Assembly: GCA_021772695.1 (NCBI GenBank)
Contig: JAJFLL010000006.1
Span: 1 to 6,525, forward strand
DNA: 6,525 nt
Direction of reading: 5' to 3'
Origin: Deltaproteobacteria bacterium
Lineage (GTDB): Bacteria; UBA10199; DSSB01
Made by a program: the position numbers and the translations under genes. Positions within the stretch are counted from its first letter, which is position 1. Every line of letters begins with the position of its first letter. A model generated the notes under the pieces. That model was not told the origin of the DNA and did not search any database. It saw only the letters and a program-made list of their open reading frames with translations. This document shows positions 1-4,340 of this stretch, in pieces.

Positions 1-283
1 TACTCCTATTAAGGAATTGTTCATTTCTTTGCAGTCTTTGAATCATCTCTCTGCGAAAAGCTTCCATTTCTTGAAAGAAATCATCAGAACCTGATGAGAA
101 ATCGTCCCTAAAAAATTCTTGATCCGAAGATTCTTGGGCAGCCACCCAAGCCTGGTAACGTTGATAGAAATCCGGTTGACTGGGGTCAGGGAAGACGGGA
201 GCCCTGCCTTGGGCCCATAGGGATGTAGCACAAATAAATATCCAAGTACTCAGAATGACAATGTTAAATAGGTTTTTTTTCAT
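1..283 (-). CDS. Exported protein of unknown function, N-terminal part (3' end beyond left edge)
   Basis: An open frame starts at ATG 283-281 and runs without a stop off the left edge, giving 94 residues. It begins MKKNLFNIVILSTW: two lysines, then a hydrophobic stretch to about residue 23 ending in SLWA, a good Sec signal peptide with likely cleavage after Ala24. The protein is therefore probably periplasmic or secreted. The mature part starts with a Pro-rich segment (residues 28-37) and an aromatic/Gln-rich stretch (QPDFYQRYQAW, 36-46). An acidic, Phe-rich stretch follows (residues 54-70), then a probable charged helix FFQEMEAFRREMIQRLQRNE (69-88). The acidic-aromatic segment followed by an EMExFRREM helix loosely recalls the N-terminal arm of Hsp20-type small heat shock proteins, but the domain that would prove it lies outside the window, so no function is assigned. 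There is no clear Shine-Dalgarno sequence before the ATG; the start rests on the signal peptide and on the lack of another in-frame ATG before residue 73. It is transcribed divergently from the gene at 491. Confidence 0.8.
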   Translation of the reverse strand, partial: MKKNLFNIVILSTWIFICATSLWAQGRAPVFPDPSQPDFYQRYQAWVAAQESSDQEFFRDDFSSGSDDFFQEMEAFRREMIQRLQRNEQFLNRS

Positions 284-308
284 TTAGAAAAATCTTTGGA
301 AGGAAGTT

Positions 309-342
309 TAACGTCTTAGGAAATTTTAGTAAAGCGACGTTA
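309..342. repeat. 7-bp perfect inverted repeat TAACGTC-N20-GACGTTA
   Basis: TAACGTC at 309-315 is the exact reverse complement of GACGTTA at 336-342, separated by 20 nt. It lies 26-59 nt upstream of the ATG at 283, that is, in the probable 5' leader or promoter of the minus-strand exported-protein gene. It could be a dimeric regulator site or a weak hairpin. The arms are short, so chance occurrence is quite possible. Confidence 0.3.
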
Positions 343-478
343 GTTTGTTGTTTATTTTATCATAATTCACATGTCGAATTTGTGAGTATATCTAAAACTA
401 AAAAAAAAATTTCGTTTATTTCTTGCGGGAGCAACTTTACTGTCCCTACTCAGATAAAAAACCAAATTCACTGACGGG

Positions 479-485
479 AAGGAGG
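479..485 (+). promoter_or_regulatory. Strong Shine-Dalgarno site of the gene at 491
   Basis: AAGGAGG at 479-485 is a near-perfect anti-16S complement, placed 5 nt before ATG 491. The in-frame upstream sequence meets a TAA stop at 455-457 with no other ATG between, so this site fixes the start at 491. Confidence 0.85.
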
Positions 486-490
486 GGCCC

Positions 491-982
491 ATGGGTTGTC
501 AACCTATTGGATCGCGTTGTGATTCAGAGAATTCAAATATATCTATTCCGTTTTTTACACCTGCCTTATCGACTCAATTAGCGGTCGAAGGGGAATCGCA
601 AGATTCTAGATTTGATCCTGCTACCGATTTTCAAATAAAAGAAGATTCTCAGAAAAGGTCGAAACGAAATACTACGGCCCTGTATTTGACCATATCGGGT
701 ACTTCCGCCCTAGGAGGAGCCGCATTAGCCTTAAAAACACCACATGGAACTTGGAAAAATGGCACGGGACTTGGTGTGATGACCTATGGTCTTTCCACAT
801 TGAGCTTTGATTTGTTGGACCTATGGTACGGAAACAATCCCATGCCCCTGAAATGGAAAATTGTATCAGGTCTCATTGGAGGAGTTGTCGTGGGATTTGG
901 CAGTACCTATTTCGGTCATTTTGGTCCGAGCGGAACCAATGGCAATAATAACCGCCTGCCCATTGATGAATACGGTCCTTAG
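491..982 (+). CDS. Hypothetical small membrane protein (163 aa)
   Basis: I do not recognise the family. The start is well supported by AAGGAGG five bases upstream. Residues 1-60 are polar, Ser/Asp/Glu-rich and end in a basic patch (KRSKRN, about 55-60), with no signal peptide. A hydrophobic segment follows at about 62-81 (Gly/Ala-rich, LYLTISGTSALGGAALAL), a less hydrophobic one at about 92-112, and a third at about 123-142 with glycine spacing (GLIGGVVVGFG). The tail is short and Gly/Asn/Pro-rich (FGPSGTNGNNN). The pattern suggests a small inner-membrane protein with two or three helices packing through small residues and a cytosolic N-terminal domain; this is inference from composition only. 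Cys3 and Cys10 are near the N-terminus, but no recognisable metal or lipobox motif surrounds them. The gene is convergent with the mrp operon, and its TAG stop (980-982) overlaps the mrpG TAA (979-981). Nothing directly links it to antiporter function. That it is a real gene is fairly likely from the ribosome binding site, length and terminator. Confidence 0.75.
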   Translation: MGCQPIGSRCDSENSNISIPFFTPALSTQLAVEGESQDSRFDPATDFQIKEDSQKRSKRNTTALYLTISGTSALGGAALALKTPHGTWKNGTGLGVMTYGLSTLSFDLLDLWYGNNPMPLKWKIVSGLIGGVVVGFGSTYFGHFGPSGTNGNNNRLPIDEYGP

Positions 983-1329
983 GACTTGGGTTTTTCCCGT
1001 AAAATTTTCAAGTCCCTTTTTAAATCATCCCGCACCGAACCGGACCAAAGTTTAACCCCGGTGAGATATGCCGCTCGACCAATCATATGGGCTCCGACGG
1101 GAGCGGTGATAATGAAAAATAGTATGGCGGCCATCACCTTTGTTGTTACTTCAATATTGTTATAATAGGCCGCCACTGCGAGTAAATTCAGGCCCGCACC
1201 CAAAGTTCCGGCCTTTGTTCCGGCGGCCATGCGCAAGTATAAATCTGGAAACCGGACCACCCCGATAGCAGCAATCAAGGAAAAGAATGTTCCCAATATC
1301 ATGCAAACCGCACTAACGATCTCATTCAT
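979..1329 (-). CDS. mrpG: Mrp antiporter subunit G (MrpG/MnhG/PhaG), 116 aa
   Basis: Last gene of the operon, encoding a small membrane subunit needed for assembly and activity of the Mrp cation/proton antiporter. Three hydrophobic segments are visible at about 3-25, 41-56 and 64-88. The family signature follows the first helix (GVVRFPDLYLRM, about 23-34, then GTKAGTLG, 37-44), and the third helix ends with TAPVGAHMIGRAAY (about 75-88), with the conserved Pro at 77. A short basic C-terminal tail ends the protein. I place the start at ATG 1329 rather than at the in-frame GTG at 1341. GGAG at 1339-1336 sits 6 nt before this ATG, whereas the GTG overlaps that ribosome binding site, and the family normally starts a few residues before this first helix. 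With this start it overlaps the mrpF end by 8 nt. The usual His of the R-x-HAATKA motif is Ala35 here. Its stop overlaps the stop of the convergent gene at 491-982. Confidence 0.93.
   Translation of the reverse strand: MNEIVSAVCMILGTFFSLIAAIGVVRFPDLYLRMAAGTKAGTLGAGLNLLAVAAYYNNIEVTTKVMAAILFFIITAPVGAHMIGRAAYLTGVKLWSGSVRDDLKRDLKILREKPKS
982..1021 (+). terminator. Likely rho-independent terminator of the gene at 491, inside mrpG
   Basis: GGACTTG (982-988) pairs perfectly with CAAGTCC (1009-1015). Two possible G-U pairs extend the stem inward, and a C plus five T (1017-1021) follow. The 20-nt loop contains a second small complement, GGG(988-990)-TTTTT-CCC(996-998). The hairpin starts on the last base of the plus-strand stop codon and lies wholly within the final codons of mrpG on the other strand. 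Read from the minus strand, the hairpin is not followed by a T run, so it should act in one direction only. The long loop and moderate stem make it plausible rather than certain. Confidence 0.55.
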
Positions 1330-1618
1330 GTTGATCTCCACGACGGCGCATTAAATATTGAGCGAAGGCAACCGTCGACAAAAAGGCCACCAAAGCTAGG
1401 GCTAAAGCACAATCAATATATAAGGAAGTCTCGGTAGCCACCGCATATAAGGCAATGACTCCCACGGCCAAGGCAGCGATCAAATCGAGTGCCACCACTC
1501 GGTCCGCCACACTAGGACCCTTTGCCAGGCGAATGAAGGTGATAAAAAAATTGATTCCCATAGTCAAAAATACCAAATTAATCACTACGTCAAACCATGG
1601 AGTCGTTGTAACGTTCAT
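1322..1618 (-). CDS. mrpF: Mrp antiporter subunit F (MrpF/MnhF/PhaF), 98 aa
   Basis: Small three-helix membrane subunit of the Mrp antiporter. Hydrophobic segments lie at about 10-30, 40-60 and 66-88. Between the first two is the family signature RLAKGPSVADRVVALDLIA (30-48), including the conserved Gly-Pro and the acidic residues Asp39 and Asp45. The last helix reads YIDCALALALVAFLSTVAFA (67-86), typical of MrpF. Length matches the family. Its ATG overlaps the mrpE stop in an ATGA junction, and AGGTG (1628-1624 on the minus strand) lies 5 nt upstream. Its own stop lies inside the start region of mrpG, so F and G are probably translationally coupled. Confidence 0.95.
   Translation of the reverse strand: MNVTTTPWFDVVINLVFLTMGINFFITFIRLAKGPSVADRVVALDLIAALAVGVIALYAVATETSLYIDCALALALVAFLSTVAFAQYLMRRRGDQHE
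1336..1339 (-). promoter_or_regulatory. Ribosome binding site deciding the mrpG start
   Basis: GGAG on the minus strand, 6 nt before ATG 1329. It lies just inside the codons that would be translated if the GTG at 1341 were the start, which argues for the ATG. Confidence 0.65.
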
Positions 1619-2088
1619 CGCATCACCTGTAAAACCTTTCGCTCCAATCCTTCTTTAATGGCTTTGACTGGGTCCTTTCCCGGCTCCAAATACATTTCAT
1701 GAACATATAGGGTCTTTTGATCTTCGCTGACTTCTATACTGATACCACCTGGGGTCAGGGTAATTAAATTCGCCAATAAATTGATTTCACCTGCGGTATT
1801 GCAATCCATGGGAACGGCGATGATGCCGGGACGCATTTTAGGTTTGGGTGATATGACATCCCAAGTAACTCGCAAGGAGGCGGCAAAAAATTCCCCAAGG
1901 TAATAAAATAAAAAACTTATAAGATGCTTGAGACCTCCGAAATATTTTCTTGATTTAGTGCCCCGCGTAGATACCAGCAGAACCACGTAACCAATCAAGA
2001 ATCCAAAGGCAAAAGACGGGGGAGTGAAATTATCGGAAATAGCCGCATAGATAAATGCCAATAACATATTCCAAAGAAATAATTGCAT
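1615..2088 (-). CDS. mrpE: Mrp antiporter subunit E (MrpE/MnhE/PhaE), 157 aa
   Basis: MrpE is a membrane-anchored subunit that stabilises the antiporter complex. Two N-terminal hydrophobic segments (about 2-16 and 22-40) and a third, amphipathic one (about 53-73) precede a soluble C-terminal domain from about residue 80. That domain carries the family hallmarks MRPGIIAVPMD (85-95), LLANLITLTPGG (104-115) and KTLYVHEM (125-132). Length is normal for the family. The commonly seen TLTPGT reads TLTPGG here. The start codon shares its A with the TAA stop of mrpD (TAATG). The sequence before it has only a G-rich run (TTGGGGGC) and no proper Shine-Dalgarno sequence, so translation probably depends on ribosomes finishing mrpD. 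The end overlaps mrpF by 4 nt. Confidence 0.95.
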   Translation of the reverse strand: MQLFLWNMLLAFIYAAISDNFTPPSFAFGFLIGYVVLLVSTRGTKSRKYFGGLKHLISFLFYYLGEFFAASLRVTWDVISPKPKMRPGIIAVPMDCNTAGEINLLANLITLTPGGISIEVSEDQKTLYVHEMYLEPGKDPVKAIKEGLERKVLQVMR

Positions 2089-3578
2089 TAAAGTGCCCCC
2101 AAAACACTATGGATGTATTTTTGCGGGTCCATCAATTGACGGGCGGCCTCTTCAGATAAGGCCAATAATGGTTGTGCCCCCAGTCCAAATAATACGGTAA
2201 AGACCACCAATATCAAAAGAGGAGTCCAGTAGGTCCACCCCACTCGCCGGCAAACCTCAGCGGGTGCATCTTGCGGTTTTGGTTTCCAAAAGGCCATGGT
2301 CCAAATTTTGGTCATGGAAAAAAGGGTGAGAAACCCAGTACCCAAGGCAACTCCAACGATCCACCAACGGTGAGAAGCCATGCCGGCTTCAACCAAAATT
2401 AATTTGGCAAAGAATCCGGAAAATGGCGGCAGGCCCGCCAACGATAAGGCGGCAATCAAAAATAGAGCCGACAACACCGGATGGTCCCGATACAAACCGC
2501 CCAACTGGTTCAAGTCGAAAGTACCCTTCATGCGCCCTGCAATGCCACTTACTAAAAACAAGGCCGATTTGGCAAAAATGACATGTACCATGAAGAATAT
2601 CACGCCGGTTAAGGCCAATGTCGTGTAAATTCCAAGGCCCATAAGCAGGTATCCGATCTGCGAAATAATATGGAAGCTAAGTAAGCGACGTATTTCATTT
2701 TGGGCCACCGCTCCCAACACACCGGTCACCATGGTCAAACCGGCGAAGACTAGTAGGATCGTATGGGTATATGAAATTTCTTGGGTAAACAGCAGGGTAA
2801 AAACCCGCACCAAGCTATAGACTCCTACTTTGGTGAGTAGTCCCGAAAAGATAGCCGTCACAGCCACCGGCGGAGTGTGGTAAGAGGCCGGCAACCAGAA
2901 AAATAGCGGGAATAACGCAGCCTTAATGCCAAAAGCCACCATGAAGAGCATGGCCACTGTCGTTGCCAAGACTTGCGGCACATCTGAATGCAGGCGAACG
3001 GCCAAATCAGCCATATTCAAGGTTCCGCTAACTCCATACAACAATCCCAATGCGGCCAGAAAAATGGAAGATGATAAGAGGTTCAAGGAAACATATTTAA
3101 TGGCTCCTTCCATCTGACCCCGCTCACCACCCAGGGTCAACAGAATGAAGGATGACAGCAGCATGACTTCAAACCAGACGTAGAGATTAAAGATATCTCC
3201 GGTAATGAATGTCCCGCAAATGCCCATGAGCAAGAAATGATAGAACGGATAATAGCCAAATTTTTCACGATCCTTATCGATGTCGCCCAGGGAATAGATG
3301 CACACCAAAAAACCCATGATGGCTGCCATCAAAACCATGATGGCACTGAATAAATCCACCACGATGCTGATGCCAAAAGGGGCAACCCATCCTCCCACTT
3401 GCACCACTTGGATACCGTCCCGGCGAACCACAACGAGTAAGGCAATGGCCGCCATCAATAGCAAAACGGTGCCCGCAACCCCGATGCGACGCATGGCATT
3501 TTTACGACCACGTAGCAGCAGCGAGACAATGGCCGTCCCAAGGGGAATCAAGATAGGAAGTAATGGCAATAGGGTCAT
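2088..3578 (-). CDS. mrpD: Mrp antiporter subunit D (MrpD/MnhD/PhaD), NuoN/NuoM-like ion-translocating subunit, 496 aa
   Basis: One of the two large antiporter-like subunits, homologous to complex I subunits NuoL/M/N (proton-conducting membrane transporter family). It is very hydrophobic, consistent with about 14 helices, and full length for MrpD. Ion-path residues are in place: Glu137 in NLYVWFEVMLLSS (131-143), Lys219 in FGIKAALFPLFFWLP (216-230), Lys250 in SGLLTKVGVYSLVR (245-258), Lys337 in HVIFAKSALF (332-341) and Lys392 in PPFSGFFAKL (384-393). From memory, Glu137 and Lys219 carry the same numbers as the residues shown by mutagenesis to be essential in Bacillus pseudofirmus MrpD, so the subunit should be active. 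The loop between the discontinuous helices has HTPPVAVTAIFSG (234-246). Its ATG overlaps the mrpC stop (ATGA), with a weak GAAGAG 9 nt upstream. Formate hydrogenlyase or Mbh-type complexes use related subunits, but the complete A-to-G order settles the assignment. Confidence 0.97.
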   Translation of the reverse strand: MTLLPLLPILIPLGTAIVSLLLRGRKNAMRRIGVAGTVLLLMAAIALLVVVRRDGIQVVQVGGWVAPFGISIVVDLFSAIMVLMAAIMGFLVCIYSLGDIDKDREKFGYYPFYHFLLMGICGTFITGDIFNLYVWFEVMLLSSFILLTLGGERGQMEGAIKYVSLNLLSSSIFLAALGLLYGVSGTLNMADLAVRLHSDVPQVLATTVAMLFMVAFGIKAALFPLFFWLPASYHTPPVAVTAIFSGLLTKVGVYSLVRVFTLLFTQEISYTHTILLVFAGLTMVTGVLGAVAQNEIRRLLSFHIISQIGYLLMGLGIYTTLALTGVIFFMVHVIFAKSALFLVSGIAGRMKGTFDLNQLGGLYRDHPVLSALFLIAALSLAGLPPFSGFFAKLILVEAGMASHRWWIVGVALGTGFLTLFSMTKIWTMAFWKPKPQDAPAEVCRRVGWTYWTPLLILVVFTVLFGLGAQPLLALSEEAARQLMDPQKYIHSVLGAL

Positions 3579-3922
3579 GTGTCGGTACTCTTCATGGCAT
3601 CGAGATCATCTGTTCCCAATGTTTTATAAGCTCGATAAACCAAGACCAAAGTAAAGGCCAAGGTTCCGAATCCGATGACGATAGCAGTTAGAATGAGGGC
3701 TTGGGGTAACGGGTCGGAATATCCCACCGCAGGCTGAGTGGCTCCTAATGGAACGATGGCGGGAGTTCCTCGTTTTAAATTCGCAGCGGTAAAAATCAAT
3801 AAATTGGCCGCACTGGTCAGTAAAACCAATCCGATGATCAATCGTAATACCGATCGCCGCAAAATAAGAAAAACCGCACAGGCATAAAGCCAACCCACCA
3901 CCACGGCCATCAATATTTCCAA
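3575..3922 (-). CDS. mrpC: Mrp antiporter subunit C (MrpC/MnhC/PhaC), NuoK-like, 115 aa, TTG start
   Basis: Small three-helix subunit homologous to NuoK of complex I, sitting between MrpD and the rest of the complex. Hydrophobic segments lie at about 4-20, 27-47 and 74-97. The signature DPLPQALILTAIVIGFG (70-86) is intact; Thr79 and Gly86 have the same spacing as T75 and G82, reported as functionally important in Bacillus MrpC (from memory). The N-terminus MEILMAVVVG matches the usual start of the family. The start codon is TTG at 3922: GGAGG (3933-3929, minus) lies 6 nt before it, whereas the in-frame ATG at 3910 is 18 nt from the ribosome binding site and would remove the usual ME-x-LMA beginning. 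One nucleotide separates it from the mrpB stop, and its end overlaps mrpD by 4 nt. The C-terminal tail (about 98-115) is polar and acidic. Confidence 0.95.
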   Translation of the reverse strand: MEILMAVVVGWLYACAVFLILRRSVLRLIIGLVLLTSAANLLIFTAANLKRGTPAIVPLGATQPAVGYSDPLPQALILTAIVIGFGTLAFTLVLVYRAYKTLGTDDLDAMKSTDT

Positions 3923-3923
3923 A

Positions 3924-4337
3924 TCATTCCTCCATTAAATTCATTAAAATAGTCAAAGTTGCACCAACCACCACTAAGTAAACTCCCAATTCAAACAGTA
4001 GCGGCGTTCCCAAGGCGATGTCGCCAAAACGGGGCATGGAAATCGTAATCCATTCACCAGAAAGAAAATTTTTATTTCCTAGGACAGGTATCAGTCCAGC
4101 CACCAGGGAGATTAACAACCCCACACTCAACAGTGTTTGGGGCTCTATTTTAATTAATTGTTTCAAGTCAGAAACACGATATGCCAAGGCATATAAGGCA
4201 AATCCAGCACCGGCTACTAATCCACCGGTAAACCCGCCGCCGACGTGATTATGACCACGAAAAAATAAAAAAACCGAATAGAGCAATAAAATCGGAAGGA
4301 TCAAACGTAAGGTCGTGCGTAAGATTAGCGAACTCAT
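3924..4337 (-). CDS. mrpB: Mrp antiporter subunit B (MrpB/MnhB/PhaB), 137 aa
   Basis: Membrane subunit of the Mrp antiporter with about four hydrophobic segments (about 10-26, 36-54, 69-86 and 112-134), length normal for a stand-alone MrpB. The N-terminal part has the family motif RGHNHVGGGFTGGLVAG (27-43). The Pro that usually precedes the glycine triplet (P37 in Bacillus pseudofirmus numbering, from memory) is Val32 here, while the following Phe (equivalent to F41) is kept as Phe36. The C-terminal half shows FGDIALGTPLLFELGVYLVV (104-123), also typical of the family. It starts 3 nt after the mrpA stop; AAGGAA on the minus strand (4352-4347) lies 9 nt before the ATG. Having its own gene rather than being fused to MrpA marks the seven-gene operon type. 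Confidence 0.95.
   Translation of the reverse strand: MSSLILRTTLRLILPILLLYSVFLFFRGHNHVGGGFTGGLVAGAGFALYALAYRVSDLKQLIKIEPQTLLSVGLLISLVAGLIPVLGNKNFLSGEWITISMPRFGDIALGTPLLFELGVYLVVVGATLTILMNLMEE
3929..3933 (-). promoter_or_regulatory. Ribosome binding site supporting the TTG start of mrpC
   Basis: GGAGG on the minus strand, formed within the last two sense codons of mrpB (GAG GAA) and the base before them, 6 nt before TTG 3922. An ATG at 3928-3926 just after it is in another frame and meets TGA after five codons, so it is not the mrpC start. Confidence 0.7.
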
Positions 4338-4340
4338 TTT

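Larger units (their letters stand above)
284..490. promoter_or_regulatory. Divergent intergenic region, presumed promoters for both flanking genes
   Basis: This 207-base AT-rich stretch separates the exported-protein gene (minus) from the membrane-protein gene (plus), so it should hold a promoter for each. Minus 10-like hexamers are visible: CATAAT at 361-366 on plus, and TATGAT (359-364) and TAAAAT (354-359) on minus. None has a convincing -35 box at 16-18 nt, so no promoter is assigned precisely. A run of ten A occupies 400-409. No open frame or RNA gene is recognisable here. Confidence 0.5.

Noticed and set aside
43..231. Minus-strand open frame of 62 codons starting at GTG 231
   Set aside because: It overlaps, in another frame, the longer frame from ATG 283 that has a clear signal peptide; its own product has no recognisable features and no ribosome binding site.
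273..280. Eight-base homopolymer (A run on the minus strand) just after the start codon of the exported-protein gene, possible phase variation
   Set aside because: AAA AAA AAC codons are normal for the basic start of a signal peptide, and the run is too short to suggest phase variation without population data.
367..385. TCACA-N9-TGTGA resembling a CRP half-site pair
   Set aside because: CRP sites are TGTGA-N6-TCACA; here the half-sites are in the opposite order and spacing is 9, so it does not fit.
400..409. Ten-A run in the intergenic region
   Set aside because: Expected in AT-rich promoter regions; no hairpin precedes it and no spacing to -10/-35 elements could be assigned.
937..965. CAATGG/CCATTG inverted repeat as a possible terminator of the mrp transcript
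   Set aside because: The stem is 6 bp with a 17-nt loop and no T run follows on the minus strand; it lies in the plus gene's coding sequence and is probably chance.
3624..3893. Minus-strand 89-codon frame inside mrpC
   Set aside because: It is a frame-shifted reading of mrpC; the mrpC frame has the full family signature without interruption, so there is no frameshift.
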